DNA of 64,000 nt. It comes from Kwoniella dejecticola CBS 10117 (lineage: Eukaryota; Basidiomycota; Tremellomycetes; Tremellales; Cryptococcaceae). Shown piece by piece: positions 11,218 to 23,098 of the stretch; position 1 is the first letter of the stretch; every line of letters begins with the position of its first letter. Where the stretch lies: positions 1,302,001 through 1,366,000 of the forward strand of contig NC_089307.1 in NCBI RefSeq assembly GCF_000512565.2, read 5' to 3'. Under the pieces are notes generated by a model, which made no database searches, was not told the DNA's origin, and worked only from the letters and a program-made list of their open reading frames with translations. The position numbers and the translations under genes are program-made.

Positions 11218-14200
11218 TCAATGAGGCGGTAATGGCAGACCCCTGCCCTGCCCTGGTACTTGCATCTGGGCGTACATCGGACTACCTAACATCTGTTGTA
11301 TTCCGCCAGGCGAAGGAGGTGCCGCTAACGAAGGAGCGTTCTTCTTGCCCTGTTCAAAGGCAAACCATCAAATCCCATCAGCATCTGTTTCCCCATGCTC
11401 TCTTTTCAGTCTTTTGAGCCTGCTTGCAGCTCGTCGAACGGATCATGGGGAAATGAAGCAAACAGAAATCAGGATCATCAAGACTCACTTTACCGCCGTG
11501 TTTAGCCATCAAAGCGAATAAATCGCTAATTTGCTGTTCCAACACTTTTTTCTCTTCTCTCATCTGGCCCAATTCAGCCATTGAGCGATTCACCTCTGTC
11601 GAAAGCAATTTCTTGAACTCCTCAACGTGCACTACAATGATCCAAAGCGTTAGTATATGCTTTTCACGACTTCGTGCTTCATCGAGGTGGGACGGAAGCA
11701 ATATCATCAGAACTATATCTGACACTCACTGGACACGTTGACGGATGTTGCCTGTTGCATAGCTTCGATGAATCGCATTCTCTCGCCCCGTATCTCGGCG
11801 GTAAGGTCTGTTATCATCAAATGAATCAGCTCGACGTCAAGTGACCCTTCTTTTTGCATGGTTTCCATCTCACCAGTGGCGACAGCCCTTAACAACATCT
11901 CATTATCGTGTCGTTGTCTGTCTAAAATACTGACGACTTGTTCTACAGCTATGCACATCATGTAATCAGCTCCGGACCCTGAACGACGAATCAAAAATAA
12001 CCTCGATTCTGAACTCGGACCCGGACCTAGCAATCTAGCAATTGGCTGGTATTGGATTCCAGGCTCAGATCGAAGATCAACGATACTGTACTGACTATTC
12101 TGTTGCCCAGACGCCCTCTCACGTTCTTCGCCCATCATACCCAATAACGCATCCAGACGCTGTCCTACTGCGCCTTCAGAATCGTTCCGGCGCTTTTGTT
12201 CCGACATCATACTATGTAAATCCGCTACTAAATCAGGTAATCCAGGTTGTCCACCCCCTCCGCCACCGGCTTGGCTCGTATGATCACCGTTCGAAGAAGA
12301 GTTTCCGTCCGCAGAAGAACCGACTAAGATATTCAGTCTTTTCGAGAGGGTCGATAGCTCCCCAGAAGAATTCACCACGAATTTCTCCAGCCATCCATTC
12401 AGTTCGTTCAGATCTATCAAATCAAAATCATCAGAGCAGACCAAATCAGTCACACGATTACGCCAGCATATGCAGGCGCAGGGGTTTAGGACCACTCACA
12501 CCTTGCGATATCAGTAGTTTGCTGAGTCTGTAATGTCCTAGCCTCCTTGAGCTCGGTTACCAAGCTCAAGACTTGTCCAACTTGGTCAGTAATTGCTTCA
12601 GGTAAATTACCGCTATCGCCCCCTCCGACCTTCTGAACAGGTGCATCGGCATTATCCCTGTCGTCTTTCTTGCTCAGGCTGAGGACTGATGGAGATCGGA
12701 TATCGTTTGGAGGGGTCAAGCTGGAGCCGGTCTCCACTTTGGGCGAAGAGGGCGCAGAGATATTATGCAGGACTTGTAATCCTACTAATCTGGGAGAATT
12801 CTTCGACGATCCGCCAGTCTATCAAGCCAAGACATTTCCTTATCAATCAGCTCAAAATTCCAAACGGCGATAAGTTGTTCGTTTGTGAGGAGAAGAGACA
12901 GAACTCACCAGATCAGCCATGATCTGAGCTACTTCTTGACCGGCAGATTTCTCTTCTTCGCTCGGGGAAGCCACCAACGTGTCCCTTGTCACACTCGCAG
13001 TCGCAGAAGTTACCTTTCCCGGAAGATCTCCCACGATCTCTCCTATCTCAGCAGAGAACGGTGCTCCAGCCACAATCCCTCGAGATCCGGTAGAAGGCCG
13101 TTGGGATAGAACCTGTTCGCACAGGGAAGCTATCTTATCCAATTTATCATTGACCTCGTTCATCCTGATATCACCCTCGACGTCCGGTAGACCCTTGTTG
13201 GCCAAATTCGAAAGTTGAAGGGTATTTTCGATGTTCTTTATATCCAATCCCAACGAGTCTAGTTTATCATCCAATCTTCGAGGTAAGATAACCTCTTTAT
13301 CTTCGAGCTGTTTAGAATGCCTCACTAAACCATTGAGGGAAGTTATAATCTCCTTCAAGCCATATTCCACCCCTGTCACCTGTTTCGAGAGGTCGACGTG
13401 TTCGTTCGAATGACTGTCCAATCTGGATATGACTGACGGATCTAGGAGACTAGTCAGGGTAGTGACGTGCGTCATACTGCTCGCAGGTCGAGTCTCGGGT
13501 GTCAGCATTTCGGTGGAAGGTCGAGTCCCAGTCGACGAAGTGGTCGATGCTCCAGATTTGATAGTTGCCAATCCAGCCGAACGCTCGGCGAGCATAGTCA
13601 CACCCCCAACGGCAGGTTTAGGGAAAGTCACATGGCTGATATGTGTCAAAGCTGGCTTTGCTAGGAAGATCGCCGTTGCATTCTCGTCTTCATCTTGCTC
13701 TTGCCCTGCAGGCCTGCTATTGGATGTTGTGGTGGAAGATTCCTCCAAGATCGGTTGATCGATCATCATTCCATATCTCTTGGATAGCTTGTCATCAGAC
13801 ATCACGACGGTCGAAGCGGGCCGACGTACTTGACTTGCTGATCGTGAGGGATTCAGATCGTTTGGATCAAAGGATAAGACCGTTTCAGAGGGTTTGCGGT
13901 ACCCTGTCCACGTCATATCGGTTTCCGGATCTGGATCTGGGCGAGTGTAAGCTAGATGGATTGATTTGAAGGTGTCCTCCGTGCTTGTGCCGGTAGACTT
14001 GTTTGAACTTGTCCTGGAAAAGGAAGGTTGAGATTGATTGGATTGACTATGCCCGTGATTGGACCATGCTCTAATCCGTTCTGACATCTCCGTACTCTGC
14101 CTCGAAGGTGACCGAGGTTGAACTTGAACCTGAGCTTGACCTTGACCTTGATTAGGAGGAAAGAGCATTGTTCTGGGTCTTTCGAGTGTCAAATCTGGAT

Positions 14201-16491
14201 CTGGACCCAGATCGAACATCCGCTGAACACTATCTCGGAGTCCAGCGGTATTCGCATCGGCTTTCTTCTCAGGTAGGGGCCCAGCCTGACTTTGATCTTG
14301 AGGCGTAACACGTATTGGATTGGGAAGTTCTATATCGCTTGAAGGCATACCCAGAGCACTTCCAGCTACCCAAGTATCCCCGACTTTCTGTACGGGAGGC
14401 GCGGATGATCCGCTGCCTGATCCAGACGAACGCGTCTCGAGAGCCCTCAAACGAGCGTGAAAATCTGTCTGGCCGCCTCTTCCGTTCAGACTGGAGAATG
14501 GAGATGGTGGATTTTGTGAAGAACCTGGTAGAGGAGGTAAGCTGCCGTTGGGCCGACCTGAGAGGGTGGTCGATGGGATTGATGGGGAAGGGGGCGGCAG
14601 AGCGGCTGGTAAAGTCGATTTACAAGCCAATAGCACGTCCCTAGACCGTCAACAAGACCATCGTCAGCTGTCCATCAATATGGCTCATTTCGTCCCTTCC
14701 CGAGCTAGTCGAGAGCGGTCAAAGGATCTAACCGACTTACCAAATTGCACTGACCCAGCCTAATCTACCGGCAACCCCCTCGACTCCGATATACCGTTTT
14801 GAGCCATCACTCCATACCATCTCCAAGACTTCCGTGCCCACGCCTTCAGGTACCGGCGGGATCCCTCGACCTTTCACCTCGTCTCGCCTGAGACTACGCA
14901 CTTCCACACAATCTTTCATAGCCATCTCCACGTCAGGCGAAACTCCACTGTCCGGCTGCGGGATCTGGCTGAAGGGGACGGCTGGCGCAGATTGCGAAGG
15001 GTTCGTGCCGGAAAGGACCCTTCGAGGAGTCGAATGCCCGGAAGATGGGCCTGGGAAGATCGGACAATACGTTATATACATGGTCGTTGGCGTCAGTGTG
15101 GCCCAAGAGGAGAGCCACGATCCCCATGCTGACACCGATGAGCATGGTGTGGGTATCAGGTACATCGCTGCTGATGTCCGTACCACCTATTGCCTTCTTA
15201 TATCAGCGCTAACTTTCCTGCACGAACTTTGGGGTAAGTCCATTGGAAAAAAACGTACATTTGGATCAGAAGAAGTTTTGGTTGATATCCCCATTTCTTC
15301 TGCTCCCATTCTATCGCTAAATACAATACCGCCCGGTAAACCGTTTGTTCCTAATCTCTCTTCCGTGGTGAACCCATTATCTTCCCAGCCGAAGGATTCA
15401 GATCTGCCAAAGGTTTTTTCTTTGTTTTTGCCTTTAGCTTTCCTACCTATAGCCTGAATCCCTCCTCCGAATTTGTTCAGCATATCCTTCAGCGGAGACC
15501 TTCCACCATTTCTTTTCCTCTTCTCACCACTTGGACTGGGCGACAAAGAGTATGACGATGCTGAAGGAGAGAGCGTAGCTGCTCGCTTTCGATTTGGCTG
15601 TGTCGGCGTACGCAAATGCTGGTTTTGTAGAGGTGATGGTGCATAGGCTGATTTAGAGGAAGAAGGAAGATGGCTGGGTCCAGAGTCATTTGAATGATAG
15701 TGATAGGAATTGGAAGAAGAGGGAATCGGGTTGGCCCTTGGGATCGGCAATGGTTTTTGATCCAAGTATTCCTTGCTCATCACTCTGGCTCCCATACCCA
15801 TAGGTGCTGAAGTGGGTACACGATGCTGGACAGGTGTATTGGGCAAACTCTCCCATTGTTGAATCATGCGTTTCGCTGACCCACTGCCCCTATCTAGCTT
15901 TACGGGAGGCAACCTATCTGATGAGGACGACGGGACGCTCTCGTTCTCGAACTCGTATGTTCTTCTTTGCGTCGACAATTTTCCGCTTGGTGCAGTGGCA
16001 GGTACTGGTACCCTCCTCTTCTGCGGTGGTGTAGAGATGTCAGACGAGACTTTCCTATTGATTCTCAATGGGGACGTGGACCTCGTGCGACCCATATCGA
16101 ACGGCTGAGGCAACGGTCTACCCCTTGGCACATTTGACGAAGAGGAGTAGTTCGTCGAGGCTTGCTGTTGTTCAAATTGGCTCGCCCTATCTCTAACGCT
16201 AGGTCGCTTGGAAAGGTCCATACCGATCCTCCTTGGCCTTTCATCCGCATAGCTGTCATCCATTTCCATAGCGGTCTCCGTCTCCGTCGTCTCCTCCACG
16301 ATGTCCAATGTCGGCTCTAATTTGTGTTGTTTCTCCTGTCCGGGACTTCCTAAAACCGGTTCTGTAACGGCTGTGAGAGTTGTCGCGTTCGATCGAAAAT
16401 CTGAATTGAACGATGTGGAAGATACTATAATTGTCGATGTCGGGTGTGTTGAATAAGCTGGTCTAGTTGTCGAGGTCGAAACCGACATCAT
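11218..16491 (-). CDS. Very long Ser/Pro-rich coiled-coil protein, unrecognised
   Basis: About 1,400-1,450 aa in at least seven exons. Exon 1 (16491 to about 15260) encodes a disordered S/T/P/R-rich region. Exon 2 (about 15190-14740) contains VLEMVWSDGSKRYIGVEG and joins through TGG (GWVSAIW then DVLLACKSTL) to exon 3 (about 14640-12910). Exon 3 is low-complexity and then coiled coil (SLGLDIKNIENTLQLSNLAN, EVNDKLDKIASLCEQVL). Three or four short exons follow, with further coiled coil (VEEFKKLLSTEVNRSMAELG, EEKKVLEQQISDLFALM), ending in a Pro/Gly/Gln tail (LPLPPH). A likely further intron lies at about 11950-12110. Exon 2 is also open in another frame that encodes a strong hydrophobic segment, so its 5' splice site is unsettled. 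No known catalytic domain was recognised. A structural or scaffold role is only a guess. Confidence 0.7.
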
Positions 16492-17213
16492 TCCTCGGAT
16501 TGGTGGTTTGTTGATCGGTAGATTGCCGGAGATTGGTGTTGATCTTAGACAACCAAGCTATGTCTCATATTTGTCCTTCGTTCCCAGGAATTGGTCGATC
16601 GCTTTCAAATTCCAAGTTAGCAATGTCTAACGTAGAACACGCAACATGAAGCAGTGATGATGCATGCGACTTCATGTTGACGCTATGCTATGCTATTGAT
16701 CACCACGTGAAACAGCTTCGGAATGTCGAAAATAAGGGGAGGTCCAGAAAATTCGGGCGTCCTGTCGGATAGGACAAAATCGACCAGCCACTCACTCGAC
16801 ACACGGCCTAGACTCATGTAACAAGAGAGATCTGCGCGTTCCTCTCAGGTCCGTGCTATGCATATAGAGGACGCTCGTCGGCAACATGAACGGTCTGACA
16901 TCATCCGGGATCAGACTTTGCGGCAGTCAGCTCTAATTCGAGATGTTCATGCTAAGCTCGGGCATTGATGGACTGGACATCAAGCAGAAAATCATGCGCG
17001 TCGATTTGTTTATCGGGAGAAGTACAAGCAGTAACGCGCAGCGGGAATGTCCGTTTCGCATATGCCCGATGACGTTATCTTCAGTGCTAGCTGTAGCCGC
17101 ATGGTCGAATTCACATCGCCCACCCGTAGATAAGCAGGACGATTGATATATAAGCTGCCATTTCGACCCTCTTTCTGCTTTTTCTCCAGTACCGACCTGC
17201 TCCAGACTGCGAA
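16492..17213. promoter_or_regulatory. Divergent promoter region upstream of CPS1
   Basis: 720 bp spacer. A TATA-like TATATAAG at 17147-17154 lies about 60 bp upstream of the CPS1 ATG. The 65-aa-class ORFs seen here on both strands are not supported. Confidence 0.55.
17147..17154 (+). promoter_or_regulatory. TATA-like box of CPS1
   Basis: TATATAAG, 59 bp before the start codon on the same strand. Seen in sequence; function inferred. Confidence 0.5.
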
Positions 17214-19812
17214 ATGGTACTACAAGACGAGAAAACACTGCTTCCTTCCTCTTCTGTCCCAGAAGAGAGCAGGACGGCCCAGCCTGCTCCCAGCTGGTTC
17301 AGCAAGAATCGGAAATCCGTCGTAATGATTTTCGGTCTATTCTTGGTTTTACAGCACTTTATCGTCTCGCCTTATCTGCTAGATCTGTGGGAGGATGCTA
17401 CCTACTCTTCGAACAGTCATAGAAAGTCAAGCTGCCAGCAAGCTGAAGCCATTTATCCCAAGTCTTTCGATGTCTCTTCTGTCGTCGAAGGGCAAAAAGA
17501 TCGACTGATCAATTGGCTCAGCGGAGCCGTCAAGATTCCCACGGAGGTCTTCGATGTGATGGGTGAGATTGGTGAAGACGATCGATGGGATGTCTTCTAC
17601 AAGTTCGCGGATTGTAAGTCAACAAAAGGATGAGGAGGGGATGAAGGGGGTGAGGTCTGAGAGAAGCGATGATCACGGCTGTGTCGGATGGCTGATAACA
17701 GATTGTTTGGCTGGGACAGATCTCGAAACGTCTTATCCGCTTGTGTAAGCCCGAGTGACCCGGTACGGTGCTGTTTTGCGCTCGGATGCTGATATTCCGC
17801 TGTCGATATAGTCATCAACACTTGAAACGAACTAGAGTTGTCACTCATGCGCTTGTTTTCGAATGGGAAGGCTCTGACCCATCGCTCAAACCCCTGCTGC
17901 TGACAGGACATCAAGGTCGGTCATTGTATCTTTCGTTCCCAGGCGAGCTCAAAGCTTACGGAACAATCACGCAGATGTCGTTCCCGTTCTTCCCGCTACA
18001 AGAGGATTATGGTCTCATGATCCCTTTGGCGGAGAGTACGATGGCGAATTGATTTGGGGTCGAGGAGCAAGCGATGACAAATCAGGTGTTATCGGGTCCT
18101 TGTAAGCGCCGATCTCTGCTTTGCGACTGGAGATCCGCCTGGGCATATACTCACACCCTGCTCTTAGGTCGGCTATCGAACTTCTGCTAGAATCTGGCAA
18201 ATTCACTCCGGCTAGAAGTGTTATTTTAGCTTTCGGTATCGATGAGGAAGCAGGCGGCAAGGTGGTTCGTGTTCTGTTAGTGCTTCGGCTCGTCAAGGGG
18301 TTTCGCTCATAGATGGCAAACATAGGGCGCCTACCACCTTGGTCAGTGGATCGAGGAAAAATATGGTCAAGACTCGATCTCTATCTTGGTTGATGAAGGT
18401 AATGGCCTGTCGGACGCATGGGGCCAGGTAAGATGTGCTGCATTTGCAGAGACTCGATCTTTTTGGCTGATCAAGGTGTGCTTAGCTCTTCGCTGCTCCT
18501 GCTGTCGGCGAGAAGGGTTACATGGACCTTGATCTACGAGTTGAGACCCTCGGAGGGCATAGCTCCGTTCCTCGTGCGTATAGTCACTCCGCCCTCAGGC
18601 AGCGAGATGATTGACAAATGGTCATAGCTCCTCACACTGGTATTGGCTACATCTCACTCCTCATTGCTGCTCTGGAGAAGCACCCTCATGTGCCGCACTT
18701 GAACGTGGAGTCGCCCTTGGTCAACTTCATCGCTTGTGGGGCAGACTCTGCTCCCGATTTCCCTAGTCACCTCAGAAGATCTATCCAAAAGGTGGAAGAC
18801 TCGCTGTCTTCCAGAAGTGGTAAGGTCGACAGAAAGGCTTTGAAAGAAGTCGAAGACTGGTGGCTCGAAGGAAGCTACCTCGACGGTACCTTGCCTCAAG
18901 GTACGGGTAGATCGATGGTCGGAACCACGCAAGCTGTAGACATCATAAACGGAGGGCTCAAAGTGAATGCTTTAGTAAGTGTCACCGCTCTCTCTGTTTG
19001 ATGTCCCTTTGCCGAGACTGAACGATCCCCCTTAAGCCGGAGAGTGTTGTAGCCATTGTCAACCATCGCATCAGTCTTTCCTCATCCGTGGCTGAGCTTC
19101 AGCAACAACTTGTCGATGTCATCTCGCCAGTAGCCCACAAGCTCAATCTTCAAGTCGAAGCTTTCGGAAAGGATGTTCAGTACCATGGCTGTCATATGGG
19201 TGAAGACGTCTCTGGGCCACAAGCCGGAAAGGTCATCCTGAGTGTGGCTTTCAACTCTTCGTGGGTTTGAGGCGCAGTTCGTTCTTGTCACCTGGCATAC
19301 TGTGCTTATGTGACTGACTTTCTGTAGGCTCGAGCCTGCTCCCGTGTCTCCATTCACTGTCGATAGTGCAGCGTGGAGGCTCCTTTCTGGAACGGTCAAG
19401 GGAGTTTACGCCACACGACCGGAGGCCAGTCTGAGCCCAGAGGACGCGGAGAAGACCATCATCATGGCACCCTCAATCTCCACTGGTGTAAGTCTGCTTT
19501 CTGTGGGATTTACCTTACGATCGCTGTGATCTTCACTAACGATGAGAGCAGAACACTGATACGAAACGGTACTGGAATCTCACCAAGAACATCTATCGAT
19601 TTGCCTATCAGCAAGGCAAGAAATCCGGTTTCAATAATGTACATACTGTTGATGAGTATTTGGTGAGTGACCAAAATGTTCATGAGCTCCATTCACATCG
19701 GTCTCATATTGACATTATGCTCTGAACGGCATAGCCCGCCGATGTGCTTGTTGAGCAAGTCAGATGGTTCGCAAACTTCATCGTGAATGTGGACGAGAGC
19801 AGAGAGATCTAG
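17214..19812 (+). CDS. CPS1: Membrane-anchored carboxypeptidase S, peptidase M20
   Basis: About ten exons; the first is 17214-17613 and the stop TAG is at 19810-19812. This is a zinc metallopeptidase, in yeast the vacuolar Gly-X carboxypeptidase Cps1. A short cytosolic N-terminus is followed by one signal-anchor (VVMIFGLFLVLQHFIVSPYLL, about residues 39-60). M20 metal and catalytic residues are visible in order: TGHQDVVPVLP (His), GRGASDDKSG (bridging Asp), FGIDEEAGGK (catalytic and metal Glu pair) and a C-terminal HTVDEYLP (His). The dimerisation region (GGHSSVPPPHTGIG) is also present. Each exon junction I checked restores the M20 frame, for example GHQ to DVVP across an intron near 17916-17974. 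Type II topology and length fit Cps1, which is sorted to the vacuole by ubiquitination. No premature stop was seen. Confidence 0.92.
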
Positions 19813-20152
19813 AGGCTGGACTGCATCTTCGTCAGGCCCTTTTTGGATGCCGTTGAGCTCTTCGCTCAGACGTGCAGTAGCAGGCGAGCCCAAGTAGTCA
19901 CAATAGATAGTACAGATGATGTCGATAACCTATCTCTGCAGAGAATGCAAGACACTAAAATGCCAGTGAGACACCATGACAGTGTAAGCGGCCCACGCCG
20001 CCTTTCTTCCGCCATGCCCTTCGCCTTCGTGACATCTGCGAAATCAGGTTGACCGAAGTATATGTACCGTTCATAGTTGTACCCAAGGCTGCGAGGAAAT
20101 CCAGACATCAAATACGTCAAGACTGCCCCGAAAGAGAGTAAAGGCCACTCAA
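19813..20152. other. Intergenic between CPS1 and Acinus-like gene
   Basis: 340 bp, same-strand spacer. Nothing recognisable; no TATA seen. Confidence 0.5.
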
Positions 20153-21886
20153 ATGTCAGAATATCCTGATGTCGACGTGAAGTCGCTCAAGGTAGCTGAG
20201 CTCAAAGAAGAACTCACCAAAAGGGGCCTTGAGACAAAGGGTCTCAAGAAGGATGTGAGTACCCTTTCTATCGCGGGCTGTCAATCCATTTTCCATCACG
20301 ACCTAGCTGATATCCGTGTCGACCTCCAGCTCGCCGACAGACTACAAGGATTCCAGGAATCTCGACATACAGATGAGCCCGCACGAGATGAAAACGAAGC
20401 TGATCAGGGGGGAAAGGGTGCTGAAGAAGGTGTTGGTGGAACAATGGTAGATGCTTATCCGGAGAATCCTGCAACTGAACATCACCCTACCCCTCCAGCC
20501 GAAGCGATCCAAGATGAGATAGCTACAGAACCAGCTGGATTAGATCAGGAGTTAGCGCAGGTGGTCACTCAGGAGGAATCAAAAGACACACAAGCGTCCA
20601 CGCCTAGCCCTCCCAAGTCATTATCACCTGTACCTCGGGATGAGGAAGTGGAAGGGGTCGGACGAGACATGCTTGATGGGCTCCCTGAGGATGAACGGAC
20701 GAAACATCATTCAACCCCTCCAGTCGATAAGGATGCGCTGGCAACCGAACCTAAAGCCCTAGATCCAGAAGTCGCCAAAGTAGTAGCTGCAGAAGAAAGT
20801 AAGGATGCTTTACCGCCAACTCCAAGCCCGCCAAAGCGTTTGTCACCTCTGCCTGTGGGCGAACACGAGAAAGATGCAGATATGGATGTGGATATGCAGA
20901 TTGATGAAGAAAGTGACGAGGGAAACCAATTGGTCAAGCATGGCGAGTCGAGTAAGAAGCGCTCGAGGTCATCATCATCATCCACACGGGTTCAATCTAA
21001 AGCCTCCAAACCAAAGAGAGTGAAATACGACTTGCCGGAACAGCTTGCACACATTACAGAAACTCCCTCGAGCATTCTGTATATTAGAAACCTGAAGAGA
21101 CCACTATTGCACTCGACACTCCACGAATACCTCGAGCCATCTTCGCGCCCTCAGGCTCATCTACCGAAAAGCAAGATGCCATTTGTCTCGGAAGAGTACG
21201 AGGGCGTGTGGCTCAGTGGAGTGAAGTCACATGCATACGCTACCTATGCTTCGGTGGAAGAAGCTGTGAAAGTAGCGGAGAAGGTGGAAAATCAGAAATG
21301 GCCTGAAGGCACCGGAGATGTACTGAAGGTCCACTTTATACCGGAGGAGTTGTTGCATGGGCTGATAGAGCAAGAAGAACGAGCATGGGGCAACGGTAGA
21401 CAGAAATTAGATCTGAAGGTCTCTCAGTCAGAGGAAGGTGGAGAGTGGTCGTATGAATTGGTCGGTTCAGGTGGATTAGGAAGACTACCACCTCCGCCAA
21501 GATCCGGTCCAGCCAACATCCTTCCAGGCGAAAACGGGAGGGAAATCCCCAGCGGGCCAAGCGGGAGAGCGACCAATGGGGCACCTAGAGCTGTCCCACT
21601 TACAGGAGTGAACTCGATACAAGTCTCCCGAGACAATCAGCCTATGCCCAGAGGACCGGGGCTTAGTATGGGTATCAGAGGTCGAGCGAATCTTCCAGTC
21701 CCCCCTAGGGGAGATCGAAGGTATGACAGAGAAATCATGCGGAACGGGACTGGGGAAGGTCTAAGAGGGTGGTCCGATGAACGAGATAAAGAACGAAAGG
21801 CTAAAGAAATGCTCAGAATGAGACCTACGAGATATAGACCAAGACTTTTCTGGAAGAAAGGGCCCGGAGCTGTTGAAGGCCTATGA
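20153..21886 (+). CDS. Acinus-like SAP-domain protein (ASAP complex)
   Basis: Two exons, 20153-20254 and 20330-21886 (552 aa). The SAP domain at residues 8-45 (VKSLKVAELKEELTKRGLET) is DNA/RNA-binding. A long acidic Pro/Glu-rich linker with two similar blocks follows, then Ser-Arg repeats and a nuclear-type basic run (KKRSRSSSSSTRVQSKASKP). The C-terminal half has an RRM-like fold (SSILYIRNLKRPLLHSTLHE, GVKSHAYATYASVEEAVKVA) and an RSB-type tail (RPTRYRPRLFWKKGPG). That architecture matches Acinus, which pairs with RNPS1 and SAP18 in the ASAP complex to modulate splicing and exon-junction output. The 75 nt intron inside the SAP region has no stop and keeps frame, so it can be read through. 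Assignment rests on domain order and the FWKKGP tail. Confidence 0.82.
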   Translation: MSEYPDVDVKSLKVAELKEELTKRGLETKGLKKDVSTLSIAGCQSIFHHDLADIRVDLQLADRLQGFQESRHTDEPARDENEADQGGKGAEEGVGGTMVDAYPENPATEHHPTPPAEAIQDEIATEPAGLDQELAQVVTQEESKDTQASTPSPPKSLSPVPRDEEVEGVGRDMLDGLPEDERTKHHSTPPVDKDALATEPKALDPEVAKVVAAEESKDALPPTPSPPKRLSPLPVGEHEKDADMDVDMQIDEESDEGNQLVKHGESSKKRSRSSSSSTRVQSKASKPKRVKYDLPEQLAHITETPSSILYIRNLKRPLLHSTLHEYLEPSSRPQAHLPKSKMPFVSEEYEGVWLSGVKSHAYATYASVEEAVKVAEKVENQKWPEGTGDVLKVHFIPEELLHGLIEQEERAWGNGRQKLDLKVSQSEEGGEWSYELVGSGGLGRLPPPPRSGPANILPGENGREIPSGPSGRATNGAPRAVPLTGVNSIQVSRDNQPMPRGPGLSMGIRGRANLPVPPRGDRRYDREIMRNGTGEGLRGWSDERDKERKAKEMLRMRPTRYRPRLFWKKGPGAVEGL

Positions 21887-22004
21887 GACGGAAGACCGGA
21901 TCAGTGGATCGAGCCTCAGCATCACAAGCTCAAGGACGGATATAAGTCAGATTAGCGGTCAATAACTATGGTGGACACCACATACCAGCCTAACATTTCG
22001 ACAA

Positions 22005-22154
22005 ATGACTGACATAGTTCGGGCTGCATATCAGCGGACCGACTACGATGTGGTGAAACAGCACTGGGAACGGAAGCGACTTGAGTCGTCATATGAGCGA
22101 CAAAAGAAAGAAGACAGGCTCAGCGGTATCTCAGGTGGCAAGCCTACACGGTGA
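22005..22154 (+). CDS. Possible 49-aa charged protein
   Basis: A single-exon ORF starting at ATG 22005, MTDIVRAAYQRTDYDVVK, with a helical, highly charged C-terminus (HWERKRLESSYERQKKEDRL). The composition is protein-like and unlike the flanking sequence. The same stretch could also be a terminal exon, because TGACTGACATAG just upstream resembles a branch site plus acceptor, but no good donor was found. Function unknown. Confidence 0.35.
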   Translation: MTDIVRAAYQRTDYDVVKQHWERKRLESSYERQKKEDRLSGISGGKPTR

Positions 22155-22399
22155 GGCATATCTTTGATGCTATAGACTTAATGCATTATCGATTGACCAG
22201 GCACTTTACGCCGCGGGAAATACAAATGTCCCCATAGCATGCTTTGATCAGCGAGTGCTCATCATTCCCTCTACAAAAAGTAACGAGCATTCATGAGTCT
22301 GGCGAAGAATTGTTATCATTATTATCATTATACAAAGCGTATACAAATAACCGCATATTCTGAAGTTGGACCCGCTCAACGATAATCGAAGTTAGGGTA

Positions 22400-23098
22400 C
22401 TACCATACTTGACAGCTGACCTGGGCGGCATCGCTAGTCTGCGGTGTCTGCAAAGGCATACTTTCGGGAATGAGACTGAGCGTCAAATCTGCCGTCGGAC
22501 TAGCAGTCACCTGCAAGGTGCACTATGAAGTGTCGTACCGTAACGTCAGTGTTGTGCATCACATAGCATGCGAGCTTTCCCGGCATCGGGATACTGGGGG
22601 ATTTGAAGAGATACTTGCCCTTCCGGTTCGGGTGGGTGTACCTGTTGTCCAAGCGAAATACTCATTCGGATCCGCAGTACGCGTCCAAGCCTCTTCTACG
22701 GGGTACATGAGAGCTTGAAATACCTCTTGAGTATAAGTGTCATTCATTTGGAATGCCCTGTATCCCTTTCCGTCGACTCTCCATCTATTGGCATTCAACC
22801 AGCCAGTCCAGTTCTCGTCAATGCTCAGTTGATCCAAGGACAGACCTCGTTCCGCCATGATGAATACTTGAGGGGTGTCGGTAGGTGGTGGAGCGGTGGT
22901 GGTGGAGCTTGCAGCGGTATTGGTCGTGGATGATAGCTCGGTAGTGGTAGGGGACGCGGCTCCGTGCTGTACGGGATCTACTGTCGAGCTGACCTCGCTT
23001 TGTTCTGAGGTCGGTTCGGCTTGAGGCATTGCCTGGGCGAAGCAGAGGAAGAAGACAGTAGAGTACAGGGCGGCGGAGAATTGCCCAAAGAAGTACAT
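22400..23098 (-). CDS. Small secreted protein, unrecognised
   Basis: Two exons, 23098-22619 and 22510-22400 (196 aa). The N-terminal signal peptide is YFFGQFSAALYSTVFFLCFA, with probable cleavage after AQA. A Ser/Thr/Pro-rich stalk (PTTTELSSTTNTAASSTTTA) follows and is probably O-glycosylated. A compact part then contains WTGWLNANRWRVDGKGYRAF and one N-glycosylation site (NDT). The C-terminus ends CQVW. The single intron begins GCAAGT and ends CAG: a GC-AG intron, since the nearby GTACAC donor would bring in a stop. No GPI-type tail. No family recognised; a cell-surface or secreted role is inferred from the signal peptide. Confidence 0.75.
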
